Of a stretch of DNA of 43,510 bases, positions 32,601 to 40,888 are shown in pieces. The translations under genes were made by a program, and so were the position numbers. Under the pieces are notes generated by a model. The model was not told the DNA's origin. It was given only the letters and a program-made list of their open reading frames with translations, and ran no database searches. This DNA comes from Planctomycetota bacterium (GTDB lineage Bacteria > Planctomycetota > Planctomycetia > Gemmatales > Gemmataceae), in NCBI GenBank assembly GCA_016195405.1, contig JACPZP010000181.1, positions 1 to 43,510 of the forward strand. Reading direction: 5' to 3'. Position 1 is the stretch's first letter. Each line of letters opens with the position of its first letter.

Positions 32601-34297
32601 GAGAAGGCGGTCAGCTTCCGGGGCACAAGGTTTATCCATGGATCGCCAAGGTGCGCCTTTCGACGCCGGGGGTGGGCCTGATCTCGCCGCCGCCGCATCA
32701 TGACATCTACTCCATCGAAGACCTGGCGGAACTGATTCACGATCTGAAGAACGCCAACTCGCAGGCGCGCATCAGCGTGAAGCTGGTGGCCGAGGTGGGA
32801 GTCGGCACCATCGCTGCCGGGGTTGCCAAAGCGCATGCCGACGTCGTGCTCATCAGCGGACACGACGGCGGCACGGGCGCATCGCCGCTGACCAGCATCA
32901 AGCACGCCGGGGCGCCTTGGGAACTCGGTCTGGCGGAGACCCAGCAAGTGTTGCTCCTCAATGACTTGCGCAGTCGGATCGTGGTCGAGGTCGACGGCCA
33001 ACTCAAGACCGGGCTCGACGTGGTCGTCGCCGCGCTGTTGGGGGCGGAGGAATTCGGCTTCGCCACCGGCCCCTTGGTCGCGCTGGGCTGCATCATGATG
33101 CGCGTCTGCCATCTCAACACTTGTCCGGTCGGCGTGGCGACGCAGGATCCCAGGCTGCGCAAGAAGTTCACGGGCGATCCCAATCATGTCGTCAACTTCA
33201 TGCGCTTCATCGCGCAAGAGGTGCGCGAGTGGATGGCGAAACTCGGCTTTCGCAGCTTCAACGAGATGGTCGGCCGAAGTGAACTTTTGCGAATGAGTAA
33301 GGCGATCGAACATTACAAGGCGCAAGGGCTTGATTTCTCGAAGATCTTTCAGCAGCCGGACTTGCCTAGGGCGGTGGGGCGCTTTTGCCAGGGCGCGCAG
33401 GATCACGGTTTGGAAAAATCGCTCGATTGGACGACGATATTGCCGTTGTGCCGGCCGGCTCTCGACCATCAATCAAAGGTCAAGGCCACGCTGCCGATCC
33501 GCAACACGCACCGCGTGGTAGGGACGCTCACCGGCAGCGAGATTACGCGCAGACATGGACCCAAGGGATTGCCCGATGACACGATTGAGCTTCGCTTCCA
33601 GGGTTCGGCCGGGCAGAGCTTCGGCGCTTTCCTGCCGCGCGGGATGACGCTCATCCTCGAAGGCGACGCCAACGACTACGTCGGCAAAGGCCTGTCGGGC
33701 GGCAAGATCATCGCCTATCCGCTGGCCGGCTCGACGTTCGTCGCCGAGGAGAACGTCATCATCGGCAACGTCGCTTTCTACGGCGCCACGAGCGGTGAAG
33801 CTTACATCCGGGGCCTGGCTGGCGAACGTTTCTGCGTGCGCAACAGCGGACTTCACGCGGTGGTCGAGGCGGTGGGCGACCATGGCTGCGAATACATGAC
33901 CGGCGGACGCGTAGTCATCCTTGGCCAAACCGGCAAAAACTTCGCCGCCGGCATGTCGGGCGGCATCGCCTACGTCCTCGATGAAACCGGCGAGTTTCCG
34001 AGCCGCTGCAATCTGGAAATGGTGAAACTCTTCCCGCTGGCGGACCGCGACGAGACCGAGGAAGTCCGCCACATGATCGAGAAGCACGGCGAAACGACGC
34101 GCAGCGAAAAAGCCTGGAAAGTGTTGGCGCTTTGGGAGGATATGTTGCCGCGTTTTGTTAAAGTCTATCCCAACGATTACCGCCGCGCTCTCGAGACTCA
34201 GAAGCGACACGAGGGGAGCGGGCTATCTGAAGAGGAAGCGATCATGGCGGCATTTGAAGAGAATTCACGCGACTTGGCGCGGGTGGGAGGGAAATAG
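29606..34297 (+). CDS. gltB: glutamate synthase large (alpha) subunit
   Basis: GGAAGGA lies 9 bases before the ATG. The 1563-residue protein makes glutamate from glutamine and 2-oxoglutarate with GltD and NADPH. It has the class-II amidotransferase domain (nucleophile Cys21 in HDACGVGFVAD after a propeptide), the central domain, the FMN-binding synthase domain (SGHDGGTGASPL), the 3Fe-4S cluster site (Cys-x5-Cys-x4-Cys at 33089-33124: GCIMMRVCHLNTCPVG) and the C-terminal GxGxG domain (GAFLPRGMTLILEGDANDYV, GLSGGKI). Residues ~160-191 (30083-30180) are an added segment unlike other GltB, composed of a REP-like element in frame. The gene is otherwise complete. Confidence 0.97.
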   Translation: MPQMQPRPQGLYDPWYEHDACGVGFVADLRNRKSHRVIEDALQILLNLEHRGACGCETNTGDGAGILVQMPHRFLAGEAAKRGMTLPAPGEYGVGLVFLPRDPHDRRRCEEFFEAAVRAEGQEMIGWRDVPTDNSSLGATAKAGEPFMRQIFIRKVGLPVGAASRAAAGERVRLGSPDLLRSSDLHGSPDLAFERKLYVIRKLAERSIKQSDIGERDMFYVVSLSSRTLIYKGMLNSRQVRLYFSDLCDKTMESALALVHSRFSTNTFPNWMRAHPYRYIAHNGEINTLRGNINWMRARESMLASGLFGSDLEKVLPVIDPSGSDSAMFDNVLELLVLAGRSLPHAMMMMVPEPWAADETMSPEKRAFYEFHSCLMEPWDGPASIAFTDGVRIGAVLDRNGLRPSRYYVTKDCRVIMASEVGVLDIPPENVLKKGRLQPGRMLLVDLEEGRIIADDEIKEKIAADKPYSQWLRDNIVSLADLPDAPAPHEPEHDTVLLRQLAFGYTNEDLRILLAAMANDGSEAIGSMGNDAALAVLSDRPQLLYSYFKQLFAQVTNPPIDCIREEIVMSMESTIGREYNLLEPTPASARQIKLKSLMLLTAELDKLRQLEGTTNGRFKSRTLPILFNPKEGAAGLERELDALCRQASNAIATGTEFLILSDRAIDKHQAPIPALLAIACVHHHLIREGTRTQVSLVLETGEPREVHHFALLVSYGAGAVCPYLAFETLEDMVRQGHLTRIHSKTAIKNFVKAIDKGVLKVMSKMGISTLQSYCGAQVFEAIGLADLVIDKYFAGTPSRVGGIGLDVIVAEARARHEHAFSERPTIGHTLDVGGHYQYRRDGEYHLFNPETVHKLQYACRTGNFKVFQEYSELINNQAKRLCTLRGLMDFNLEGRQQVPIEEVEPVETILKRFKTGAMSYGSISQEAHETLAIAMNRIGGKSNTGEGGEDPGRYEPEPNGDSKNSAIKQVASARFGVTSEYLVNARELQIKMAQGAKPGEGGQLPGHKVYPWIAKVRLSTPGVGLISPPPHHDIYSIEDLAELIHDLKNANSQARISVKLVAEVGVGTIAAGVAKAHADVVLISGHDGGTGASPLTSIKHAGAPWELGLAETQQVLLLNDLRSRIVVEVDGQLKTGLDVVVAALLGAEEFGFATGPLVALGCIMMRVCHLNTCPVGVATQDPRLRKKFTGDPNHVVNFMRFIAQEVREWMAKLGFRSFNEMVGRSELLRMSKAIEHYKAQGLDFSKIFQQPDLPRAVGRFCQGAQDHGLEKSLDWTTILPLCRPALDHQSKVKATLPIRNTHRVVGTLTGSEITRRHGPKGLPDDTIELRFQGSAGQSFGAFLPRGMTLILEGDANDYVGKGLSGGKIIAYPLAGSTFVAEENVIIGNVAFYGATSGEAYIRGLAGERFCVRNSGLHAVVEAVGDHGCEYMTGGRVVILGQTGKNFAAGMSGGIAYVLDETGEFPSRCNLEMVKLFPLADRDETEEVRHMIEKHGETTRSEKAWKVLALWEDMLPRFVKVYPNDYRRALETQKRHEGSGLSEEEAIMAAFEENSRDLARVGGK
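30083..30180 (+). repeat. REP-like element inserted in frame in gltB
   Basis: GTAGGT at 30083 opens a segment that ends in three 18-base units (30128, 30146, 30164) around GGCTCGCCGGACCTAC. It encodes VGAASRAAAGERVRL and the six-residue periods GSPDLL, RSSDLH, GSPDLA. The same GTAGGT...GCTCGCCGGACCTAC framework is intergenic at 36811-36876. Length is compatible with the reading frame. Confidence 0.8.
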
Positions 34298-34299
34298 CC

Positions 34300-35784
34300 G
34301 TGGGCAAACCTTCCGGATTCCTGGATTTCCCGCGCGAGTTGCCGCTGGCTCGACCGCCCGTCCAGCGCATCGGCGATTGGGACGAATTCCACGTCCACGC
34401 CAACGAATCCATGCTCCAAGAGCAAGGCGCCCGCTGCATGGATTGCGGCATTCCTTTCTGCCACACCGGTACGCTGCTCGGCGGCATGGCGTCGGGCTGC
34501 CCGCTTGGTAATCTCATTCCGGAATGGAACGACCTCGTCTATCGCGGGCTATGGAGAGAGGCCCTGGAACGACTGCACAAGACCAACAATTTTCCGGAGT
34601 TCACCGGCCGTGTCTGCCCGGCGCCGTGTGAAGGCTCGTGCGTTCTGGGAATCAGCGAGCCGCCGGTAGCGATCAAGAGCATCGAGTGCGCCATCGTCGA
34701 CAAGGGGTTTGCGGAAGGTTGGATCGGGCCGGAGCCGCCGTTGACGCGCAGCGGGAAGAAAGTGGCCGTGGTCGGATCCGGGCCCGCAGGCTTGGCGGCG
34801 GCGGCTCAACTGAACCGAGCTGGGCATTGGGTCACCGTTTTCGAGCGTGCCGACCGCATCGGCGGACTGCTCATGTACGGAATTCCCAACATGAAGCTCG
34901 ACAAAAAACGCGTCGTCGAGCGCCGCGTCACGCTCCTAAGAGCCGAGGGAATTCGTTTCGTCACCCGCTGCGAAGTAGGCACCGAACTTCCCGTTGAACA
35001 GTTGCGCGAAGAATTCGATGCCGTTGTCCTATGCGGAGGCGCCGCCAAGCCGCGCGATCTGCAGGTGGATGGCCGCAATCTTGCCGGCATTCATTTCGCC
35101 ATGGATTTCCTGACGGCCAATACCAAAAGCCTGCTCGACTCCGGTCACGAGGACGGCAAGTACATCTCGGCCAAGGGCAAGGATGTAGTCGTTATCGGCG
35201 GCGGCGACACCGGGACTGATTGCGTCGGCACTGCGCTCAGGCATGGCTGCAAGAGCCTGATTCAGTTCGAAATCCTGCCGAAACCGCCCTCGGATCGAGC
35301 GCCCGACAACCCCTGGCCGCAATGGCCCAAGATCCACCGGCTGGACTACGGTCACGAAGAGTCCGCAGCGCTCTTCGGCGCCGATCCGCGCCGCTACATG
35401 ATTCAAACGAAGAGGTTTCTCGGTGATCGGTGCGGCCGCATCAAAGAGATTCACACCATGCGCGTCGAATGGACCAGTGACAATGGCAAACCCGCGCCGC
35501 GCGAAATTCCCGGCAGCGATCAGATCTTACCCGCGCAGCTCGTGTTGTTAGCGCTAGGATTTCTGGGACCAGAGAATCGCTTGCTCCAGAAGCTGGGTGT
35601 CAAGCAGGATGCGCGCAGCAACGCCGCCGCCGATTGTGGGACCTACGCCACGAATGTGCCTGGAATCTTCGCCGCCGGCGACATGCGCCGTGGTCAAAGT
35701 CTCGTCGTATGGGCGATTCACGAAGGGCGTGGAGCCGCGCGCGAATGCGACCGGTTTCTGATGGGACTCTCCCGCCAGTGCTAG
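34300..35784 (+). CDS. gltD: glutamate synthase small (beta) subunit
   Basis: GTG 34300 follows the gltB stop by 2 bases, with GGGAGGGAAA upstream. The 494-residue NADPH-oxidising subunit has the N-terminal Fe-S region (ARCMDCGIPFCHTG, CPLGNLIPEWND, GRVCPAPCEGSCVLG), an FAD site (VAVVGSGPAGLAAAAQL) and an NADPH site (VVIGGGDTGTD). The C-terminal GIFAAGDMRRGQSLVVWAI closes the FAD fold. It passes electrons to GltB. All landmarks are intact and length is normal. Confidence 0.97.
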   Translation: MGKPSGFLDFPRELPLARPPVQRIGDWDEFHVHANESMLQEQGARCMDCGIPFCHTGTLLGGMASGCPLGNLIPEWNDLVYRGLWREALERLHKTNNFPEFTGRVCPAPCEGSCVLGISEPPVAIKSIECAIVDKGFAEGWIGPEPPLTRSGKKVAVVGSGPAGLAAAAQLNRAGHWVTVFERADRIGGLLMYGIPNMKLDKKRVVERRVTLLRAEGIRFVTRCEVGTELPVEQLREEFDAVVLCGGAAKPRDLQVDGRNLAGIHFAMDFLTANTKSLLDSGHEDGKYISAKGKDVVVIGGGDTGTDCVGTALRHGCKSLIQFEILPKPPSDRAPDNPWPQWPKIHRLDYGHEESAALFGADPRRYMIQTKRFLGDRCGRIKEIHTMRVEWTSDNGKPAPREIPGSDQILPAQLVLLALGFLGPENRLLQKLGVKQDARSNAAADCGTYATNVPGIFAAGDMRRGQSLVVWAIHEGRGAARECDRFLMGLSRQC

Positions 35785-35817
35785 TTCGCAGCCTGTCCCC
35801 TGTCTCTTTGCTTAGCG

Positions 35818-36795
35818 TTATTTGCCGACAAGTCCGCGCAATTCCGCCCAGCTTTCCACGCGTCTGACCCCTGCTGGCAGATCGTCACTCTTGCCGAGAA
35901 AGTAAACGTCCAACCCCGCAGCGTGAAGCTGTTGGGCGGCGTCGATGGCGCTGACAACGGCCACGTGAGGGCCGGCGAACTTCTCCTGCAATTCGGCGCC
36001 GACGATTTGCCAGGGCTTGTTCGCGTCACGCACCATTGTGAGTTTCGACAATACCGGACCGACTGGAAATGGGGACGGATCGCCGGACTGCACCCGCACC
36101 CAGCCGCGCATTTTCTGATAAAGGAACGGCTCTTCCGCGGCGAGGGCAAGGTAAACAATGTGAAAACCGCCGGCTTCCAGACGCCTTAGCGCATCGGCTG
36201 CCCCCTTCATGGGCGGTATGTCGAGCGTGTTCTCCTTGATCCATGTCTCTTCCCGTGCGAGGGTCAGGGTGTTTTCGATCTGAACCAGAGCCAAGCGGCT
36301 ATTTTGCGGCCAGAGCACCACGCGGCCGCGGTCATTGGTTCCCGGCGCCTCGCGCGTGCCGATGCTGCGGACAATAAACTCGCCTTGGGTGAAACCGTCG
36401 GGAAAGCTCCAGGGACACGACGCGGCGCCGCTGGGGGTGGTCTTGACCGTGATTTGCGTGGGCCGTTCGCCCTGCTTGCGGAAACCGCCGTCCTCGAAGA
36501 TCACCTCAAGGTCTTTCAAGCGTACGGTTCGATTCTCTCCCGGCATCGGTTGGAGCATGCCGTGCAGCACCACGTCCTTGCCGGCCAACCCGGTTTGGTC
36601 GAAGGCGAACGCCATCATGCGCGGCGGCGCCGGGCGAGGGTAGAGCCACCAAATCATGAAGCCCAAGAGCGCCGCCGTCAACACCACCGCCGTAATCAAA
36701 ACGGGAAAGGTGCGCGGCCGGCGTTTTCGAAGCGATTCTTGAAGACGTTTGCTCAAGTCGTCGCGGGGAAGCTCCCGCTTTTTGTCAGCTTTCAT
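35818..36795 (-). CDS. membrane-anchored HAD/LNS2-like protein with degenerate motif I
   Basis: The 325-residue protein has a basic N-terminal tail, one membrane helix (residues ~31-50), a beta-rich middle domain (AGKDVVLHGMLQPMPGENRT) and a C-terminal alpha/beta domain. The latter starts ALVQIENTLTLA, then IPPMKGAADALRRLEAGGFH with IVYLALAAEE, and ends YFLGKSDDLPAGVRRVESWA. This resembles the HAD-type LNS2/APP1 catalytic domain, in which motif I is DxDxT. Here both Asp positions are replaced (Q-I-E-N-T), so it is probably a non-catalytic relative. It converges on gltD. Confidence 0.6.
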   Translation of the reverse strand: MKADKKRELPRDDLSKRLQESLRKRRPRTFPVLITAVVLTAALLGFMIWWLYPRPAPPRMMAFAFDQTGLAGKDVVLHGMLQPMPGENRTVRLKDLEVIFEDGGFRKQGERPTQITVKTTPSGAASCPWSFPDGFTQGEFIVRSIGTREAPGTNDRGRVVLWPQNSRLALVQIENTLTLAREETWIKENTLDIPPMKGAADALRRLEAGGFHIVYLALAAEEPFLYQKMRGWVRVQSGDPSPFPVGPVLSKLTMVRDANKPWQIVGAELQEKFAGPHVAVVSAIDAAQQLHAAGLDVYFLGKSDDLPAGVRRVESWAELRGLVGK

Positions 36796-36810
36796 GGCGC
36801 TCTCTACTAA

Positions 36811-36876
36811 GTAGGTCCGGCGAACCGAGCCGGACCGGGGCGGGTTCCCGGCTTGGGTCCGGCTCGCCGGACCTAC
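36811..36876. repeat. REP-like palindromic element, intergenic copy
   Basis: GTAGGTCCGGCGA at the left and TCGCCGGACCTAC at the right are perfect reverse complements, with further GCCGGACC / GGTCCGGC pairing inside. It lies between two minus-strand genes. A related copy sits inside gltB. Confidence 0.85.
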
Positions 36877-36881
36877 GTGTC

Positions 36882-38024
36882 TCAGAAAAAGCCGCGCGTC
36901 CGCAATTCCGTGGATGAGATGTCGAGGCGAAAAACTTCGGGCGGAATGGCCGCGAATAGGCCCTGATGAGCAGAGGGAATCGGCAAGTCTGCAAGGCTTA
37001 CGATCCCCGTCGAAACCGCACGGTCGGCGACCATGAATCTACAACCTAGGCCGCCAATCGTTGTTAGCGCCTCAAGCATCGCCTGTTCGTCGCCGCCATA
37101 ATATCGCGCATCCACGAGCCGGGCAGCCGTATCGGCGCCCAAGGCGAAGACCGCGCCCGAAAAAAGCCGAGCCTTGTCCACAAATTGAGCCGCGCGAGTC
37201 AGCCAAACTGGCGCCCGACCGGCAAACTGGGCAACGCGGCGGCGCGCCTCTTCCTCGGAAAGTTCCGGCTTGTCCACGTTGGCGCGGCTCAGCTCGAACG
37301 CGAACGGCAGCCCGGTTAAGAGGCTTGCGGCCTCGGCCAGTCGCCAATGTCCGCCGTGCAGCGGGCTGAACGATCCAGACGCCAATACCACCGGACGATC
37401 CGGCTGCCAGCGAGTTTCCGTTTGAAGCTGTCCGTCTTCCGCGAAGAAAAGGGCGTGCTGTTCGAAGTGGCGAAGTCGAATCGAAGCGTCTGCGCCGGCA
37501 GGCTCTTCGACGTGCTCACCGGGTAACAGCGGCAAGGATACGTCATGGGAAAGGCCCAAGCTTCGGGCAAGAGCATGAAGGACAAGGGCAGCGGCAACGG
37601 CTTCCTCCTCCGCCCGCTCACGTGCCGCCTTGAGCAAGATGAGCGACCACGTGCGCACGGCTTGGTAATCCGCGGTGCTCACGAAGATTCGGTGCTCGCC
37701 GCGCTTGGCTCGATCGCTTGCCAGGCTGGCTGTACATCCGAGTCCCAGGGTGGCTTCACCCGGCGCCAGCCAGCGAGCGCGGTCGAGTGCGCGCTGGGCC
37801 ATCTCTTGGCTCGTGGTGGCGCTGCAAAATTGAGTGGGAGAATGGCCAAGAAATTCCACGAGGGCATGTGGATGATAGGGGACAAGGACTTCAAGGATGC
37901 TGCTTGAGGCGCCGGGGACGCTCAATAGCTGCGCCGACGCCGTCGAGCCGCCGCCGGTCAAGGCCAGCACGCAGCGCGTGCTGCATCGATGAATGGCCTC
38001 GATCAGAGTGCGTGTGGGTTCCAT
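36882..38024 (-). CDS. CinA (NMN deamidase)-nucleotidyltransferase fusion
   Basis: The 380-residue protein joins two domains of pyridine-nucleotide metabolism. Residues ~1-165 resemble the CinA C-terminal domain (LTGGGSTASAQLLSVPGASS, TTSQEMAQRALDRAR, LGLGCTASLASD), which converts NMN to nicotinate mononucleotide. Residues ~215-380 are a cytidylyltransferase-fold NMN/NaMN adenylyltransferase-like domain with HxGH-type motif GSFSPLHGGHWRLAEAA and the C-terminal ISSTELR, which bind ATP. Together they could turn NMN plus ATP into deamido-NAD. Similar fusions exist in plants and some bacteria as uncharacterised proteins, to my memory. Confidence 0.8.
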   Translation of the reverse strand: MEPTRTLIEAIHRCSTRCVLALTGGGSTASAQLLSVPGASSSILEVLVPYHPHALVEFLGHSPTQFCSATTSQEMAQRALDRARWLAPGEATLGLGCTASLASDRAKRGEHRIFVSTADYQAVRTWSLILLKAARERAEEEAVAAALVLHALARSLGLSHDVSLPLLPGEHVEEPAGADASIRLRHFEQHALFFAEDGQLQTETRWQPDRPVVLASGSFSPLHGGHWRLAEAASLLTGLPFAFELSRANVDKPELSEEEARRRVAQFAGRAPVWLTRAAQFVDKARLFSGAVFALGADTAARLVDARYYGGDEQAMLEALTTIGGLGCRFMVADRAVSTGIVSLADLPIPSAHQGLFAAIPPEVFRLDISSTELRTRGFF

Positions 38025-38081
38025 CTTGAGAAACCGCAGCCGGCCAAAGTAGATTTTTCCGTGCGGATCGAATAAGCTCGA

Positions 38082-39449
38082 CTATCGGCCATTGCGTTCA
38101 ATTTCCTGGGTGTATACATCCAGAATCTTCGGCAAAAATGCTTTTCGCAGCTCTGCCGCTCCCTCCTCGGTTACACGCGTTCGTGCAAGGAAAACTACTT
38201 TGAGATTGCGCAAGCCGGTTAGGACTTTGATACCTACGTCACTTACTTTGGTGTCTGAAAGATTTAAGTCTTCTAGATTCTCCATGTCTTTCAGATTTGC
38301 AATGCCCGCATCGGTGATTCGCGTTTCGTTCAGTAACAGCACCCTCATTGTCGTGAGGCCCTTCAGGTTCGCCAGCCCATCGTCAGAGATGCGCATCCGG
38401 CTGAGAATCAACTGGTCAAGCTCTGCAAGCCCGCTCAGGTAAGTCAGGCCTTGATCCGTTATCTCCGTACCAGACAGGTGCAGGTGGCGCAAGCTTTTCT
38501 GCGCTTGCAAATGCGCCATGCCCTTGTCGGTAATGGAAGTAAACCCGACACCAAGGCCTTTGAGCCTAAGGCTCTCCAACGTCTTTAAGCCGTGGTCCGT
38601 GATTTTAGTCTTGAGGAGCGACAACGATTCAAGATTGGGAAACAACGCAAGCGTCGCCAGGCCAGCGTCATCGATTTGAGTTTCTCGAAGATCGAGGTGT
38701 TTGAGATTTCGCAGGCTTTTTAGGGCGTCCAAGTCCAAGTTAGAGATGCGGGTTTGGGCGAGATCCAGCTGTTCGAGATTATTTAATCCGCCAAGTGAGT
38801 GCAGCCCTTTTCCCGTGACTTGCGTACCGTTGAGGTACAAAAACCTCAGTTGCGACAACTTCGAGAGTCGCGCAAGGCCAACATCTGACACCTTCGTATC
38901 GGTTAGAAGAAGCAACTTGAGTTGCCCAAGCTCTTGAAGCGTCGCCATCCCGGCATCCGTCACCGGCGTGGAAGAAAGCCAGAGCTCTTTCAAGTTCTTC
39001 AGTCCGCGAAGGTGAGAAAGGCCGGCATCGCTCACACTGGTTCTTCGTAAATCCAAAACCTCCAACTTCTTTAGCCCCTTGATATGCACCAAGCCCGCGC
39101 TGCTCACCTTCGTCGAGGCTATTCGTAAGGTCTCCAACTCGCCTAGAGGACGAACATACTCAAGACCAGCGTCGGTGAGAGGTATTCCATTTGAAGACGT
39201 GAAGTCAAGCACACGAAGTTGCGACAGATTCTCTATGCACGCAAGACCCGCATCCGTGAACTTCTTGTCATCCCAGAAAAAGACCCGGACGATCGGCTTG
39301 CCAGGAGCGTTCTCATCCCGTCTGACAAAACCTCCAAACATCCGAATTGCGCGCTCTTGCTCATCTTCCTCTTGAGCCCAACCCGACATTGGAAGAAGCG
39401 GCAAAAGCAGCAGGGCCAGAAAGAATTCGGCGTGTCGCTTCGGACTCAT
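38082..39449 (-). CDS. secreted leucine-rich-repeat protein
   Basis: The ATG at 39449 yields a signal peptide (FFLALLLLPLLPMSGWAQ) and a 455-residue protein. From about residue 70 it is a run of about 14 leucine-rich repeats of 23-25 residues with the pattern L..L..L.LS.T.ITDAGL..L, for example TPVTDAGMATLQELGQLKLL and TEITDQGLTYLSGLAELDQL. Such RI-like LRR proteins are frequent in Planctomycetota and are thought to bind proteins outside the cell. No catalytic domain is seen. Confidence 0.9.
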   Translation of the reverse strand: MSPKRHAEFFLALLLLPLLPMSGWAQEEDEQERAIRMFGGFVRRDENAPGKPIVRVFFWDDKKFTDAGLACIENLSQLRVLDFTSSNGIPLTDAGLEYVRPLGELETLRIASTKVSSAGLVHIKGLKKLEVLDLRRTSVSDAGLSHLRGLKNLKELWLSSTPVTDAGMATLQELGQLKLLLLTDTKVSDVGLARLSKLSQLRFLYLNGTQVTGKGLHSLGGLNNLEQLDLAQTRISNLDLDALKSLRNLKHLDLRETQIDDAGLATLALFPNLESLSLLKTKITDHGLKTLESLRLKGLGVGFTSITDKGMAHLQAQKSLRHLHLSGTEITDQGLTYLSGLAELDQLILSRMRISDDGLANLKGLTTMRVLLLNETRITDAGIANLKDMENLEDLNLSDTKVSDVGIKVLTGLRNLKVVFLARTRVTEEGAAELRKAFLPKILDVYTQEIERNGR

Positions 39450-39490
39450 TGCATAATCTCCGCAAGGGGCATCCGTCTTGCTTTCCGCAG

Positions 39491-40885
39491 TCAAAAATCA
39501 ATGTCCTGCGCGATGATCACGTCTTCAGCGCGCGACGATGCGGCCAGCGAACGGTTCAGCATTTCCTGCGAGATGGTCCCTTGCCGGCGGAACTCTTCCT
39601 CCATGGCCCGGTATTGATTCGCCATCGCCTGGTCGCCGAAATCGTCGAATTTCTTAGTCAATGCCTGAAGCAAATTGGCGATGACGACTCGGTCGCGATC
39701 GCTCGCCGTGCCGTTCTTGAGCGCGTCCACCTTCCCTTGCAGGAAAAGCACCTGGCGCTGCACTTCCGCCCGGATGAGCACGCGGCGAACGTCGCCGCTG
39801 CGCTCGGCGACGCGCGCGGGATCGGCGGCGTACTCCACGACGATGTTTGTTTCCAGCGCTTGATCGGCCAGCCCCATTCCGGGCAAGTCGAAGGTGAGAG
39901 TTGCCTTCGCGATACGCAGCCTCTGACTGCCCGAACGCATGGGCAGCGTGCAGCGAAAAAGAAACTCATAGGCCTTGCCGCGTTCCATCTGCTCCAAACG
40001 CAGATGGACATTATTGCTGGCGTCCGGGGTCAAGTCGCCCACGTAGAGAATTTCCGGCCTGGTGCGGTACAGCTCGCGGACCTGCACCTCCGGCGAGAGC
40101 CAGAGCTTCAGGCCGACGTTGGTCGCCTTGACATTTTTCTGTCCAGTCAGCACCTGCTGGAAAAGCTGGTCGGCGTCGGCCTCGGCGCGGATGTGGTTGA
40201 AGGCGCCGGCTAATGTGGTTTTCGCCATCTCCGTCAGAAATGCGACTTTGCACTCGCCGGTGCCGAAAGCGACGATCGGCAAGCCGAACTCCTTGGCCAG
40301 TCCCTTGGCATGGGCCAGCGCTTGCACCGGCTCCTGGTCCTCGCCGTCGGTGAACATCACGAGTTTGGCGGCGCGGGTCGCATCAGCCGTCTCGAGCAAG
40401 ATGGCGCGAATGGCCGCAAGCCCATGGCCAATGGAGGTGCCGCCGCCGCCCACCTGACCCAGTCGGGAGATCGCCGGCGCCAGCACGTCAAGAGCGCCGG
40501 GACTGATCGCCTTGGCGAGCACGTGGGCTTTGTCGTCGAAGGCCACCAACGTCAAGCGATCCTCGGCGCTGAGACGTTCCGCCAGCTTCTGGACGACGGC
40601 ACACGCGATCTCGCGACGGCTGGGAACGTCGGAGAACACCTTTTGCGCCGGCCGGCCCTCCGCCAGGCTTTGGCCAATTCTCTGAGCGTTCGGGTCGAAG
40701 CGAACCAACAAATCCATCGAGCCTGAAACGTCGACCAAGAGCAGCAGATGCGTCGGCATCGAGCCGGCGTCGGCCAGCACCGTCGGGTTCGGCTCGATGG
40801 TCAAGAGCGCGAAGACGTCTTCGGGCTTATCCGCCTCGATGCAAGGCCGATCGAGCTTCCAGCGCAAGAAAAAGGCGTCAGGCAT
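39491..40885 (-). CDS. von Willebrand factor A domain protein
   Basis: The 464-residue protein has a VWA domain at about residues 44-230 with the metal site DVSGSMDLL (Asp52, Ser54, Ser56) and a later MFTDGEDQEP. The remaining part is beta-rich (VQVRELYRTRPEILYVGDLT) and then helical. No signal peptide is seen. It begins 3 bases after the stop of the secreted DUF6263-like gene, with AGAAGTGA before ATG, so they are co-translated. VWA proteins of this kind bind divalent metal and protein partners. Confidence 0.88.
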   Translation of the reverse strand: MPDAFFLRWKLDRPCIEADKPEDVFALLTIEPNPTVLADAGSMPTHLLLLVDVSGSMDLLVRFDPNAQRIGQSLAEGRPAQKVFSDVPSRREIACAVVQKLAERLSAEDRLTLVAFDDKAHVLAKAISPGALDVLAPAISRLGQVGGGGTSIGHGLAAIRAILLETADATRAAKLVMFTDGEDQEPVQALAHAKGLAKEFGLPIVAFGTGECKVAFLTEMAKTTLAGAFNHIRAEADADQLFQQVLTGQKNVKATNVGLKLWLSPEVQVRELYRTRPEILYVGDLTPDASNNVHLRLEQMERGKAYEFLFRCTLPMRSGSQRLRIAKATLTFDLPGMGLADQALETNIVVEYAADPARVAERSGDVRRVLIRAEVQRQVLFLQGKVDALKNGTASDRDRVVIANLLQALTKKFDDFGDQAMANQYRAMEEEFRRQGTISQEMLNRSLAASSRAEDVIIAQDIDF

Positions 40886-40888
40886 CAG

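Noticed and set aside
32333..33472. 379-codon minus-strand ORF inside gltB
   Set aside because: Shadow of the highly conserved FMN/Fe-S region of gltB.
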